Source of the DNA: Sulfuritalea sp.
GTDB lineage: Bacteria > Pseudomonadota > Gammaproteobacteria > Burkholderiales > Rhodocyclaceae
Reading direction: 5' to 3'
Assembly (NCBI GenBank): GCA_016710465.1
Contig: JADJVS010000002.1
Coordinates: 124,001-188,000 of the forward strand
Length of the DNA: 64,000 bases
The notes beneath the pieces were generated by a model. The model made no database searches and was not told the origin of the DNA. It was given only the letters and a program-made list of their open reading frames with translations. This document shows, one piece after another, positions 26,960 through 35,766 of this stretch. The translations under genes were made by a program, and so were the position numbers. How positions within the stretch are numbered: the stretch's first letter is position 1; every line of letters starts with the position of its first letter.

Positions 26960-27481
26960 TCAGCGCTGCCACATGTACTGCTGGTGCTGCATCATGTGGT
27001 CCATCATCATCTGCTGCATGCCCATGTAGCGGTCCATCATGTACTGCCGTTGTTTCATTTGCTCCGGGGTGAGCTTGGAGTAATAGCTGCCCATGTGGCC
27101 CCAGCCCATCTTTGGGTCGCCCATCATCATGCCGTGCCCCATCATGCCACGGCCACCCATACAGCAGCCCATGCCCCCCATACCGCCGCTACCCCACATG
27201 CCGTGCATCATCTGCATATTGCCTTGCATGGAGGCCCAATGGTCTTGCAGCAACTTCTGACGCTCCTGCGGATCTTGGGTCTGGCGAATCTTGTCCATCT
27301 GTTCCTGCATTTTCTTCATGTTCTCCTGCGCCTGCGCCATCTGCTTGTCGTACTCGGCCACATTCGGCGCCGCCTGCTTCGCCTGGACGCCCTTGGCGGC
27401 CGGCGCGGGCTGCTGGGCCTGAGCCGGCGCCATCGCAAGAACGAGGGAGGACAACGCGGTTATCAGGATGGTCTTTTTCAT
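26960..27481 (-). CDS. Met-rich periplasmic protein
   Basis: A 172-residue secreted protein with a signal peptide (ending APAQAQ), a coiled-coil-like helical region (QAQENMKKMQEQMDKIRQTQ) and a C-terminal half packed with Met, His and Cys (GMGCCMGGRGMMGHGMMMG, DHMMQHQQ). Such segments bind Cu(I)/Ag(I). It is the last gene of the minus-strand Pb-type operon. It resembles the Met-rich protein at 44785-45276, which shares the NMKKMQ / DP.ERQK helical stretch. Confidence 0.75.
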   Translation of the reverse strand: MKKTILITALSSLVLAMAPAQAQQPAPAAKGVQAKQAAPNVAEYDKQMAQAQENMKKMQEQMDKIRQTQDPQERQKLLQDHWASMQGNMQMMHGMWGSGGMGGMGCCMGGRGMMGHGMMMGDPKMGWGHMGSYYSKLTPEQMKQRQYMMDRYMGMQQMMMDHMMQHQQYMWQR

Positions 27482-27513
27482 GACCGATTGCTCCTTTGCG
27501 AGGTTGAGGATGG

Positions 27514-27855
27514 TTACCCGCCGCACCAGGCGGAACGGTGGGTGGCGAGACCGGTCTGTGCTCCATAGTAGGCAGCGAGATCGACAATTTCCTGATCGCT
27601 CAGGTACTCGGACTGGGCGCGCATGGTCGGGTCATTACGCAGGCCGGCGCGATAGGCGCGCAGGGCAGCGGCGACATACGCCGCGCGTTGCCCGGCAATT
27701 CGGGGAAACTGGTCCGAAGCACTGTTGCCATCCTTGCCATGGCAAGCCGAGCAGACTTCCCGGGCCTTGAGCGGACTCGTTGACGTTCCGCCGTCCGCCG
27801 AGGCAGCACCGGCGAGACACAGAAATAAACAGGCTACGGGTAATGCGGGCTTCAT
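27514..27855 (-). CDS. Class I c-type cytochrome, monoheme
   Basis: A 113-residue secreted cytochrome with a signal peptide (ending GAASA) and one heme motif, CSACH (near residue 35). A distal Met is probable in the YLSDQEIVDLAAYY region context. It is a cytochrome c553/c4-like single domain. Its stop lies 3 bases... from the next cytochrome gene upstream, and the two appear to be tandem relatives. It may carry electrons in the periplasm together with the neighbouring reductase module. Confidence 0.83.
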   Translation of the reverse strand: MKPALPVACLFLCLAGAASADGGTSTSPLKAREVCSACHGKDGNSASDQFPRIAGQRAAYVAAALRAYRAGLRNDPTMRAQSEYLSDQEIVDLAAYYGAQTGLATHRSAWCGG

Positions 27856-27858
27856 TCT

Positions 27859-28200
27859 TCACTCCTGCGGCGAGGCATAGAAGCGGGCAACATCGGCAAT
27901 ATCCCGCTCTGACAACATTGCCGCCATGCGGTTCATGATGGGGTGCCGACGTTCGCCGGAACGGTAGGCCCTGAGCACTTTCTCCAGGTAGGCAGCGTGC
28001 TGGCCGCCGAGCTTCGGCGCAGTTTCGCCCCGGTTCATGCCCATTCCCATGTCATGGCAACCCTGGCACATCTCCAGCTTGTTCCAGCCACTGCCGCCCC
28101 AAGCACCGCCCTGGCGCCCGGACTGCCAGCCTTGCGCCAGGGCCGACTGGGCACCGCAGGTCGCGAGGACAAACAGGAGAATCAGTCGAGACTGCTTCAT
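27859..28200 (-). CDS. Class I c-type cytochrome, monoheme
   Basis: A 113-residue secreted cytochrome with a signal peptide (ending AQSALAQ), a Gly/Trp-rich linker and the heme motif CQGCH (residues 45-49). The C-terminal half (HAAYLEKVLRAYRSGERRHPIMNRMAAMLSERDIADVARFYAS) matches the c553/c4 single-domain pattern and its tandem neighbour. Its start overlaps the stop of the reductase gene by 4 bases, indicating coupling. Confidence 0.83.
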   Translation of the reverse strand: MKQSRLILLFVLATCGAQSALAQGWQSGRQGGAWGGSGWNKLEMCQGCHDMGMGMNRGETAPKLGGQHAAYLEKVLRAYRSGERRHPIMNRMAAMLSERDIADVARFYASPQE

Positions 28201-28973
28201 TTCTCTACGAACGCCCGTTCGATCACATAGTCGGCAGGCGCACCGATGTGCGGTGAAATCCGGAAGCCGCGTGAATTCAACAGGTCGCAGCAGTCCTGCA
28301 GCATGGCGGGACTGCCGCAAATCATCGCCCGATCGATGGCCGGATCGAGGGGCGGCAGGCCAATGTCCGCGAACAGCTTGCCGCTGTCGATGAGTTCCGT
28401 CAGCCGCCCCTGGTTGCGGAAAGGCTCGCGGGTCACCGTTGGGTAGTAAATGAGCTTGTTGCGGACTTCCTCGCCGAAGAACTCGTTTGCAGGAAGTTGC
28501 GCGGTAATGAAGTGTGCATAGGCCAGTTCGCTCACGTGGCGGACGCCGTGAACGAGCACCACCTTTTCGAACCGTTCGTAGGTTTCCGGATCCTGGATGA
28601 CGCTCATGAACGGGGCAAGACCGGTGCCCGTGGCAAGGAGATAGAGATTCTTCCCCGGCAGAAGGTCGTGCAGCACCAGGGTGCCGGTGGGTTTGCGACT
28701 GACGACGATGGGGTCGCCCGGCTGCAGGTGTTGCAGGCGGGACGTCAGCGGGCCGTCTTGCACCTTGATGCTGAAGAACTCGAGATGTTCCTCGTAATTC
28801 GGGCTGGCAATGCTGTAGGCTCTGGTCAGCGGCTTGCCGCCAACTTCCAGGCCGATCATGACGAACTGGCCGTTGGCGAAACGCAGCCCCGGATCGCGGG
28901 TGGTCTTGAAGCTGAAAAGGCTGTCGTTCCAGTGACGAACGCTCAAGACGCGCTCGGTTCTCCATGTGCTCAT
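28197..28973 (-). CDS. fpr: Ferredoxin-NADP+ reductase
   Basis: A 258-residue flavoprotein of the bacterial Fpr subclass. RAYSIASPNYEEHLEFF binds FAD, GTGLAPFMS is the NADP pyrophosphate loop, and the end VIERAFVEK with terminal aromatic/charged residues is typical of the subclass II type. It transfers electrons between NADPH and ferredoxin/flavodoxin in the cytoplasm. Finding it inside a metal-efflux operon is unusual; a role in oxidative stress or redox supply is possible. Confidence 0.9.
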   Translation of the reverse strand: MSTWRTERVLSVRHWNDSLFSFKTTRDPGLRFANGQFVMIGLEVGGKPLTRAYSIASPNYEEHLEFFSIKVQDGPLTSRLQHLQPGDPIVVSRKPTGTLVLHDLLPGKNLYLLATGTGLAPFMSVIQDPETYERFEKVVLVHGVRHVSELAYAHFITAQLPANEFFGEEVRNKLIYYPTVTREPFRNQGRLTELIDSGKLFADIGLPPLDPAIDRAMICGSPAMLQDCCDLLNSRGFRISPHIGAPADYVIERAFVEK

Positions 28974-29014
28974 TGAATCTCCTGAATCGGAATGAAAATT
29001 GACGGTAAAAAATC

Positions 29015-29470
29015 TCAGCGAGAAAATTTCAGTTCGATGCTTCGCTCCAGTGGCGGATAACAGATGCCCAGCGCTTCGTTGCACCCCTGGAAATAGGCAA
29101 TCAGCGTCATCCCGCCGGCAGAGGGCTTCCTGTCCAGCATGATGTCCACGCGAGCCGTTCCCTTGTAGACCTCGATTCGACCGAAGAAGAGGTCGTCCTT
29201 GATTTCGCCGGACGACAGCACAACGTCCCGGATGCTGACGCCAGGCGAATTCTTCAAGGCAAACCGGGTCTTGCTTTTGTACAGGTAATGCTTTTTCGCC
29301 GGAATGATTTCCACGGCGACCACATTGGCGCTTTTGAGCTTCGCAGTGACAACGAAGGCTTGCTCCGGCGGCAGAGGTTGCTCCTGCGCTGCCGGCGCGG
29401 GCCGAACCATGGCAAGAACGGCAAGCAGCCCCGCTATTGCTGCCTTTGGTACATCGATTCGCGTCCTCAT
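29015..29470 (-). CDS. Stand-alone DsbD N-terminal (DsbD-alpha-like) periplasmic protein
   Basis: A 151-residue secreted protein with a signal peptide (ending RPAPA). The domain ends with YFQGCNEALGICYPP, matching the QGCx(5)CYPP cysteine pair of the DsbD alpha domain, which passes electrons to DsbC, DsbG and cytochrome c maturation proteins. No transmembrane DsbD part follows, so it needs a separate electron donor. It shares one base with the preceding gene (TGATG). The nearby cytochrome genes suggest a thiol-redox role. Confidence 0.78.
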   Translation of the reverse strand: MRTRIDVPKAAIAGLLAVLAMVRPAPAAQEQPLPPEQAFVVTAKLKSANVVAVEIIPAKKHYLYKSKTRFALKNSPGVSIRDVVLSSGEIKDDLFFGRIEVYKGTARVDIMLDRKPSAGGMTLIAYFQGCNEALGICYPPLERSIELKFSR

Positions 29471-30507
29471 CAAGTTGTAGCTCCATGTCTGGGATCCAGG
29501 CAAACGCTGCCGGCAGCGAGAAAGATTCCGACGCCGAGTGTGATCGCTACGTCGGCAAAATTGAAGGCCGGCCAGTGCCAGCCGCCCCAGTGAAAGTCGA
29601 GTGAATCCACGACGTAACCGCGAAACACGCGGTCGGCCAGGTTTCCCAATGCGCCACCGAGAATCAGGCAGTACGCGGCGGCCTCCAGTGGCAGGCGCGG
29701 CTTGAGCAAGGCCAAGGCGAGCCACGCCGAAACACCTGTCGCCAGCGCAATGAAGAACCAGCGTTGCCAACCGCCTGCGTCGGCCAGAAGGCTGAATGCC
29801 GCGCCGCTATTCCATACATGGACAAGATTGAAGAAAGCTGTCACCGGAACGACTTGGGCATACTCCAGCTTGGCCTCGACGAGCTGCTTGGTTCCCTGAT
29901 CGAGCAGGGCGATTGCCACCGCCGCGCACCACCAGACCCACCGTGTCCCCGAGGAGCAAGCGATCCACGCCGCCAGCCATCCAATCAGGAAGCCGGCAAT
30001 CACGTCCGCCGGGAAGTGCGCGCCGACAGCGATGCGCGACCACGCCACCCATGCCAGCCACGCCACCAGCAATGCTCGGAAGCGGCGCGCCGCAAGCGGC
30101 CACAGGGTTGCGGCTGCGAGCATGGCGTAGGCCGCATGCCCGCTGGGAAAGCTGTACTGCAATTCCGGCTCGCCGATGATCCGCACCAAATCGGGCAGCG
30201 CTGCCACGGGCCGGGGGAAATCCACGATCAGCTTCAGCATCGCAACTCCCAGCCACGCCAGTGCGAAGCCAAGCGCGAAGCGTTGGGTCTGGACTCGCAC
30301 CGCCGCCGCCTGCGTTTCGGTCGCTGCATCGAGGCGCCTGGACCAAAGCAACAGCCCGATCAGCAAGAACGGCCCGCCCCAGTAACTGCCGAGTGCGCTG
30401 CCAAGCTGGGCAAGGGGCGCAAGCCAATCCGGCGTCGCCTGGTTGATCGTCCCGAACCACGCCACGTTCAGACCGTTCCAATCGTAGAGGAATTGCCTGA
30501 ATGTCAT
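29470..30507 (-). CDS. pbrBC: PAP2 phosphatase-signal peptidase II fusion (PbrBC type)
   Basis: A 345-residue polytopic protein joining two enzymes. Residues 1-190 carry the PAP2 triad (KLIVDFPRP 92-100, PSGH 121-124, SRIAVGAHFPAD 157-168), the pattern of undecaprenyl-pyrophosphate phosphatases such as PbrB. Residues 195-340 are LspA, with catalytic Asp in NLADR (Asp292) and FNFADV (Asp319). In Cupriavidus the separate pbrB and pbrC belong to the lead operon; here they are one protein after the P-type ATPase. Phosphate released in the periplasm could precipitate exported lead. Confidence 0.88.
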   Translation of the reverse strand: MTFRQFLYDWNGLNVAWFGTINQATPDWLAPLAQLGSALGSYWGGPFLLIGLLLWSRRLDAATETQAAAVRVQTQRFALGFALAWLGVAMLKLIVDFPRPVAALPDLVRIIGEPELQYSFPSGHAAYAMLAAATLWPLAARRFRALLVAWLAWVAWSRIAVGAHFPADVIAGFLIGWLAAWIACSSGTRWVWWCAAVAIALLDQGTKQLVEAKLEYAQVVPVTAFFNLVHVWNSGAAFSLLADAGGWQRWFFIALATGVSAWLALALLKPRLPLEAAAYCLILGGALGNLADRVFRGYVVDSLDFHWGGWHWPAFNFADVAITLGVGIFLAAGSVCLDPRHGATT

Positions 30508-32717
30508 CGCCGCAGCAGGCGCAAGCCGTTGAACACCACCAGCAGGCTGGCGCCCATGTCGGCGAACACCGCCATCCACATGGTGGCGCTGCCGACTATC
30601 GCCAGCACCAGAAACACCGCCTTGATGCCCAATGCCAGCACGATGTTCTGCCAGAGAATGGCATGGGTAAAACGCGACAGGCGAATGGTCTCGGGAATGC
30701 GCCGCAGGTCGTCGTTCATGATCACCACGTCGGCGGCTTCCATGGCCGTGTCCGTCCCCGCTGCACCCATCGCCACGCCGATGTCGGCACGGGCCAGAGC
30801 CGGCGCATCGTTGATGCCATCTCCGGTCATGGCGGTCGAACCATAGCGGCTCTGCATTTCCTCGATGGCCGCCAGCTTGTCTTCGGGCAGCAGGTTGCCG
30901 CGCGCATCGTCGATGCCGGCCTCGCGGGCAATGGTGGCGGCCGTCGCGCTGTTGTCACCGGTGAGCATTACCGAGGCGACGCCGAGTTGATGCAGTTCGG
31001 CGATGGCCGCGCGCGAACTGTCCTTGATCGTGTCGGCAACGGCAAAAATCGCCAGCACCTGCCGCTCCGAGGCCAGCAGCGTTACGCTGCGCCCCTGCGA
31101 TTCATGTACCTCCAGCCGCGCCTCGATCTCCTTGCTGCACAGGCCGCGCTCCTCGATCAGGCGATGATTGCCCAGCGTCAGCCGTTCGCCGTCGGTGCGC
31201 GCCTCGATGCCTCGCCCGGGAAGGGCGACGAAATCCTGGAGGTCGTTCTCGGGCAGGTCGAGTCCGCGCGCGATGGCCTTCGAGACGGGATGATCGGAGT
31301 GTCCGGCGAGACTGGCGGCCCAGGCCAACACCCGAGCTTCCGGCACAGCCGAGGACAGCACCTCGGTCGCCACCAGACGCGGCTTGCCTTCGGTGATGGT
31401 GCCGGTCTTGTCCAGCGCGATGGCGCGCAGCTTGCGCGCCTCTTCCAGATAGACGCCCCCCTTGATCAGAATGCCGCGCTTGGCCGCCGCCGCCAATCCG
31501 CTCACCACCGTGACTGGCGTGGCGATCACCAGCGCGCATGGGCAGGCGATCACCAGCAGCACGAGCGCCTTGTACAGCGCATCGGACCAGTTCCAGCCCA
31601 GCAACCAGGGCGTCAGCAGGGCCACCGCGACGGCCATCGCGAACACCGACGGCGTGTAGATTTCGGCAAAGCGGTCGACGAAACGCTGAGTCGGCGCCCT
31701 GGTCCCTTGGGCTTGCTCCACGGCATGGATGATCCGGGCCAAGGTCGTATTGGTGGAGATTGCCGTGACCTGGAATTCGAGCATGCCGGTTTCGTTGATC
31801 GTGCCGGCGAACACCATGTCGCCCTCGGCCTTGTCCACCGGGATGCTCTCGCCCGTGACCGGGGCCTGGTTGACCGCGCTCGTTCCCGCCGTGACGCGGC
31901 CATCGAGCGGGATTCGCGCACCAGGCTTGACGCGCACACAGGCGTCGAGTGCCACCTGCCCGGCAGGGACTTCCCGCCAGACGCCATCGGCCTGCCGAAC
32001 CTCGGCCGTATCGGGCGTCAGATCGAGCAGGCTCTTGATGGCATTGCGCGCCCGATCCACCGAGCGCGCCTCGATCAGCTCGGCGATGGCATACAGCGCC
32101 ATGACCATCGCCGCCTCGGGCCATTGTCCGATCAGGAAGGCACCAGTGACGGCGACCCCCATCAGCGCGTTCATGTTCAATTTACCCCGACGCAACGCCG
32201 CCAGCCCCTTGGTGTAGGTCGACAACCCGGCGAGCCTGATGGCGATGGCCGCCATCGCCATTCCCAGCCCCCTAAACGGCAGCGTATCTGGTGTGAAGAA
32301 GTGCACCAGTTCGGCGCCTGTGGCCAGAACCAGCGCCAGCACGGCTTTCCACAAATCTCCCTTTGCGGAACTGCCTTCACTTGCTTCGCTGCCGGCTGCA
32401 AGCGACTTGGTTTCGTAGCCAGCCTGCCGAATAGCGGCGAAGACAGACGGCAATACTGTGTCGGGGGCGACAATGGACAGCGTCCGTGCTGAAAGCTGGA
32501 AACTCAAGGAACGAATGCCACCGATATCTGCCAAGGCGCGGCGAATGTCGTTTTCCTCGCTGGGGCAATCCATCGCCGGAATCAGCAGCACGGTTGCGCC
32601 AGCCTGACCAGCCGCGACTGGCGCCTCCGACAGGGAAGGCATTGTCGAGCAACTGTTGCTGCAACCGCAGCCGGAGGATTTGATCGGAATTGTGTGTTCG
32701 GATGTGGGCGATGTCAT
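30504..32717 (-). CDS. pbrA: Pb/Cd/Zn-translocating P-type ATPase (PbrA/CadA/ZntA family)
   Basis: A 737-residue P1B-type ATPase. It has a Cys-rich N terminus (SSGCGCSNSCS), a degenerate HMA domain with MDCPSEE (Cys51), a CPC motif in TM6 (392-394), the phosphorylated Asp436 in DKTGT, and TGDGINDAPAL. The CPC plus MDCPSEE combination is typical of divalent soft-metal exporters. It heads a minus-strand operon driven by the MerR-type promoter at 32741-32771, and its end overlaps the PbrBC gene by 4 bases. Confidence 0.93.
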   Translation of the reverse strand: MTSPTSEHTIPIKSSGCGCSNSCSTMPSLSEAPVAAGQAGATVLLIPAMDCPSEENDIRRALADIGGIRSLSFQLSARTLSIVAPDTVLPSVFAAIRQAGYETKSLAAGSEASEGSSAKGDLWKAVLALVLATGAELVHFFTPDTLPFRGLGMAMAAIAIRLAGLSTYTKGLAALRRGKLNMNALMGVAVTGAFLIGQWPEAAMVMALYAIAELIEARSVDRARNAIKSLLDLTPDTAEVRQADGVWREVPAGQVALDACVRVKPGARIPLDGRVTAGTSAVNQAPVTGESIPVDKAEGDMVFAGTINETGMLEFQVTAISTNTTLARIIHAVEQAQGTRAPTQRFVDRFAEIYTPSVFAMAVAVALLTPWLLGWNWSDALYKALVLLVIACPCALVIATPVTVVSGLAAAAKRGILIKGGVYLEEARKLRAIALDKTGTITEGKPRLVATEVLSSAVPEARVLAWAASLAGHSDHPVSKAIARGLDLPENDLQDFVALPGRGIEARTDGERLTLGNHRLIEERGLCSKEIEARLEVHESQGRSVTLLASERQVLAIFAVADTIKDSSRAAIAELHQLGVASVMLTGDNSATAATIAREAGIDDARGNLLPEDKLAAIEEMQSRYGSTAMTGDGINDAPALARADIGVAMGAAGTDTAMEAADVVIMNDDLRRIPETIRLSRFTHAILWQNIVLALGIKAVFLVLAIVGSATMWMAVFADMGASLLVVFNGLRLLRR

Positions 32718-32740
32718 GCGAAATCTCCTTGCTTGACAAC

Positions 32741-32771
32741 ATTTAAAACCCTGTAGCGGCTATAGAGTCAA
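32741..32771 (-). promoter_or_regulatory. MerR-type promoter/operator of the Pb/Cd operon
   Basis: On the minus strand, TTGACT (32766-32771) and TTAAAT (32741-32746) are separated by 19 bases, the over-long spacer typical of MerR-family activation. Between them lies the near-perfect dyad ACTCTATAG-n3-CTACAGGGT (32748-32768). The metal-bound regulator encoded at 33147 would twist this spacer to allow transcription of the ATPase operon. Confidence 0.9.
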
Positions 32772-32798
32772 GAAGCTACAATGATGATGGGAGGAATA

Positions 32799-33140
32799 AT
32801 GATGCTGGAGTTTTTTAGAATATCTGGTCTCTTCGTCATTACGGCGTTGGCTGAGATTGTCGGCTGCTATCTTCCGTGGCTTGTCTTGACGCACGAACGT
32901 TCCCGCTGGCTGCTCATCCCAGCCGCTCTATCATTGGCTGCATTTGCTTGGTTGCTCACTTTGCACCCCGGCGCTGCCGGGCGTATCTATGCTGCCTATG
33001 GCGGCGTCTATGTCGCCATCGCCATGCTCTGGCTTTGGCAGATCGACGGCCTCACTCCGACACGCTGGGATCTAATCGGCAGCGCAGTGAGCCTTGTCGG
33101 CATGGCCATCATTGCCATGCAGCCGGGTCGCAGCGTTTAG
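32799..33140 (+). CDS. YnfA/UPF0060 family membrane protein
   Basis: A 113-residue protein with four hydrophobic segments and the family's FVITALAEIVGCYLPW start and GGVYVAIAMLWLWQIDG / PTRWDLIGSAVSLVGM end. UPF0060 proteins resemble small multidrug resistance transporters but their substrate is unsettled. The ATG at 32799 is preferred because GGGAGG is 4-5 bases upstream; several in-frame ATGs precede it. It is divergent from the Pb ATPase and 6 bases ahead of the MerR regulator. Confidence 0.85.
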   Translation: MMLEFFRISGLFVITALAEIVGCYLPWLVLTHERSRWLLIPAALSLAAFAWLLTLHPGAAGRIYAAYGGVYVAIAMLWLWQIDGLTPTRWDLIGSAVSLVGMAIIAMQPGRSV

Positions 33141-33146
33141 GCGTTC

Positions 33147-33629
33147 ATGAAAATCGGAGAACTCGCCCGCCATACCGGCGCCCAAGTGGAGACCATCCGC
33201 TATTACGAGCGCGAGGGACTGTTGCCGGAAACCGCGCGTACCGATGGTAACTACCGCATCTATGGGCCCGCGCATGCGGACCGGCTGCGCTTCATCCGCA
33301 ACTGCCGCAGCCTGGACATGACGCTCGACGAGATTAGGTTATTGCTGTGCTTCAAAGATTCGCCGGCGGAAAATTGTGGGGGTGTGAATGACTTGCTTGA
33401 CGAGCATATTGGACATGTCGCCAGCCGTATCCGCGAACTGCGTCAGATGGAGCGCCAGTTACGTGATCTTCGTGAACTTTGCAAAGTGGCACGTGATGCC
33501 GGTCACTGCGGCATTCTTAACGAATTGAAGCGGCCATCCCTCCATCGCCCCGACGGCACTGACCACATGTGGGGCCCCCACAAAAGTGAAAACTTCCGTC
33601 CTTCAGCCGCAAAGGCCCGACGAAGCTGA
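33147..33629 (+). CDS. pbrR: MerR-family Pb/Cd-responsive regulator (PbrR/CadR)
   Basis: A 160-residue MerR regulator with a helix-turn-helix (KIGELARHTGAQVETIRYYEREGLL), a long dimerisation helix and three candidate metal ligands, Cys77, Cys112 and Cys121. As I recall the family, this spacing matches the Pb(II)-binding cysteines of PbrR (offset by two). A C-terminal His-containing extension (residues 128-160) is variable. It should control the divergent ATPase promoter at 32741-32771. Confidence 0.9.
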   Translation: MKIGELARHTGAQVETIRYYEREGLLPETARTDGNYRIYGPAHADRLRFIRNCRSLDMTLDEIRLLLCFKDSPAENCGGVNDLLDEHIGHVASRIRELRQMERQLRDLRELCKVARDAGHCGILNELKRPSLHRPDGTDHMWGPHKSENFRPSAAKARRS

Positions 33630-33633
33630 TGCC

Positions 33634-35034
33634 TCAATCCGATACTGGAACTTTCAGATCAAACGCTGTGACTCCATCGGCCGATTGAACCGACACGAAT
33701 CCACCGTGCGCTTGAATGATCGAGCGCGTAATCGCCAGCCCCAGACCAACCCCATCGGCATGGCGTTTCCGTGAAGGGTCTGCCCGGTAGAAACGGTCAA
33801 AGAGGCGCGGCAGATGCTCTGACGAGATTGTCTCGCCAGAATTTTCAACCTGGATCGTTGCCATTCGATCATCACTCATGCCGATCAGAATTCGGACATA
33901 TCCCCCTCGATGAGTGTGTCCGAAGGCATTCGACAGCAAGTTGCCAATGGCCCGACGCAACATCAACCGGTCTCCACTTACAGTGGCGTTGCCATCTACC
34001 GTCAGAGTGACACCATTCTCCTCGGCGACTGCTTCATAGAATGACGCCAGTCCTTCAGCCTCTGCCCGAAGATCAACGGCTTCGAGATTCGGCATCACCA
34101 GATCGTTGTCGGCCTTGGCCAGGAACAGCATGTCGGCGATCATTTTCGCCATGCGCTCCAGTTCCTCCACGTTGGACGCGAGCACATCCTGGTATTCATC
34201 AATCGTCCTGGCACGCGAAAGCATGACCTGAGTCTGCGTCAGTAGGTTACTGACCGGCGTTCGTAGTTCGTGGGCGATGTCAGAGGAGAAGTCCGACAAG
34301 CGCCGAAAGGAATCCTCCAGACGGGCCAGCATCAGGTTGAGGGTTTCGGCAAGATCCATCAGTTCGACCGGGACCGATTCGGTAGGTAACCTCGAATGCA
34401 GTCGATTCGCCGTAATAGCCGCCGCCTCCCGCTTGATCGCGTGCAAAGGCGCCAGTCCTCGTCTAACGGCCATCCAGCCTAGAAGCCCGGTTATAAGCGC
34501 AGCCAGAACGACGACCGTCCATAATGTGAATCGAAACGAACTCATAAAGTGCTCGTGGTGAGATATGTCCGTCGCCACGGCAACGACGGCCGGTTTCGCC
34601 CCCTTGATACTGGTTTGAACCATCTCCGAAATCCCGCGCAGCGGCAAGCCATCCTTCGATTTCCAGATCATCGGACGGGAGCTTTCCATCTTGGAATTTC
34701 GCGCAAGCAAGGCTTGCGGAAATTCGGCTCCGCTGGTGACAAACAGGGTCTGTCCTGAAGGTGCCACCACCACGACCGCCAGCCCGTGATGCCCCACCAG
34801 GGAGTCATCCAGTTGCTGCGGCAAAGCATCCAGATCGCTTTGCGAATGAACCTTTTCCAGCGCGTATCTGGCCAGTTCCAATTTTCCGTTCAGAACCTCC
34901 ATGTCCTGCTCCTCGAAATGGTGCTCGACCGAATTGCCGATCAACAGTCCAAGCACAAGCAGAACTCCGGTAGAAACCGACGCAAATAACAGTGTCAGGC
35001 GGTAAGTAATCGATTTACGTTTGGGGGACTTCAC
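33634..35034 (-). CDS. Heavy-metal sensor histidine kinase (CzcS/CopS/CusS type)
   Basis: A 466-residue membrane kinase. It has TM1 at about 13-33, a periplasmic sensor domain of about 135 residues, TM2 at about 169-190, HAMP, and phospho-acceptor His255 in FSSDIAHELRTP. The N and G boxes are LSNAFGHT and GVGLGLAITRS. The short sensor and LARLEDSFRRLSDFSSDIAHELRTP region match the heavy-metal sensor group. Its start overlaps the response regulator's stop by 4 bases. Its 3' end meets the convergent pbrR gene. Confidence 0.92.
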   Translation of the reverse strand: MKSPKRKSITYRLTLLFASVSTGVLLVLGLLIGNSVEHHFEEQDMEVLNGKLELARYALEKVHSQSDLDALPQQLDDSLVGHHGLAVVVVAPSGQTLFVTSGAEFPQALLARNSKMESSRPMIWKSKDGLPLRGISEMVQTSIKGAKPAVVAVATDISHHEHFMSSFRFTLWTVVVLAALITGLLGWMAVRRGLAPLHAIKREAAAITANRLHSRLPTESVPVELMDLAETLNLMLARLEDSFRRLSDFSSDIAHELRTPVSNLLTQTQVMLSRARTIDEYQDVLASNVEELERMAKMIADMLFLAKADNDLVMPNLEAVDLRAEAEGLASFYEAVAEENGVTLTVDGNATVSGDRLMLRRAIGNLLSNAFGHTHRGGYVRILIGMSDDRMATIQVENSGETISSEHLPRLFDRFYRADPSRKRHADGVGLGLAITRSIIQAHGGFVSVQSADGVTAFDLKVPVSD

Positions 35035-35708
35035 TCCGTGATCTCCAGCACATACCCCATGCCGCGCACGGTGCGGATCAGCTTGGGTTCGTAAGCATCG
35101 TCGACTTTTGCCCGTAGGCGTCGTATCGCGACTTCGATCACGTTGGAATCGCTGTCGAAATTCATGTCCCAGATTTGTGAGGCAATCAGCGAGCGCGGTA
35201 AAACCTCGCCCTGACGCCGCAACAGCAGTTCCAGCAAGGCGAATTCCTTGGCAGTCAGATCGATGCGCTTGCCTGAACGTGTGACACGGCGTCGCATCAG
35301 GTCGAGTTCGAGATCGGCGATACGCAGATACTCGGACTCCTTCGCCTTGCTGCCGCGCCGCAGATGGATGCGCACCCGCGCCAACAGTTCCGCGAAGGCG
35401 AAGGGTTTGACCATGTAATCGTCGGCCCCCAGTTCCAGTCCATGCACGCGGTCCTGCACTTGGTCGCGGGCCGTCAGGAACAGCACCGGCATGTCCTTGC
35501 CGGCTCTGCGAATGCCCTGTAGCACTGCCCAGCCGTCGATGCCGGGCAGCATGACATCAAGTATCGCCAGGTCATAGGCATCCGTCAGCGCGAGATGCAG
35601 CCCGTCCAGTCCATCGCGCGCCAGGTCGACGATGAACCCAGCCTCGACCAAGCCTTGTTTCAGGTAATCCCCGGTTTTGATCTCGTCTTCGACCACCAGT
35701 ATTTTCAT
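35031..35708 (-). CDS. Heavy-metal response regulator (CzcR/CopR/CusR type)
   Basis: A 225-residue OmpR-family regulator with phospho-acceptor Asp51 (AILDVMLPG) and a winged-helix DNA-binding domain (RVTRSGKRIDLTAKEFALLELL, MNFDSDSNVIEVAIRRLRAKVDD). The ATG at 35708 has GGGAG seven bases upstream; a second ATG six bases further up is too close. It is divergent from the second RND operon, with a palindromic operator in between. Confidence 0.93.
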   Translation of the reverse strand: MKILVVEDEIKTGDYLKQGLVEAGFIVDLARDGLDGLHLALTDAYDLAILDVMLPGIDGWAVLQGIRRAGKDMPVLFLTARDQVQDRVHGLELGADDYMVKPFAFAELLARVRIHLRRGSKAKESEYLRIADLELDLMRRRVTRSGKRIDLTAKEFALLELLLRRQGEVLPRSLIASQIWDMNFDSDSNVIEVAIRRLRAKVDDAYEPKLIRTVRGMGYVLEITE

Positions 35709-35766
35709 GTGCATTCTCCCGTGTTGCGATTTGCGCCATTCTGCGCTGGCAACATGGGCAATCCCG

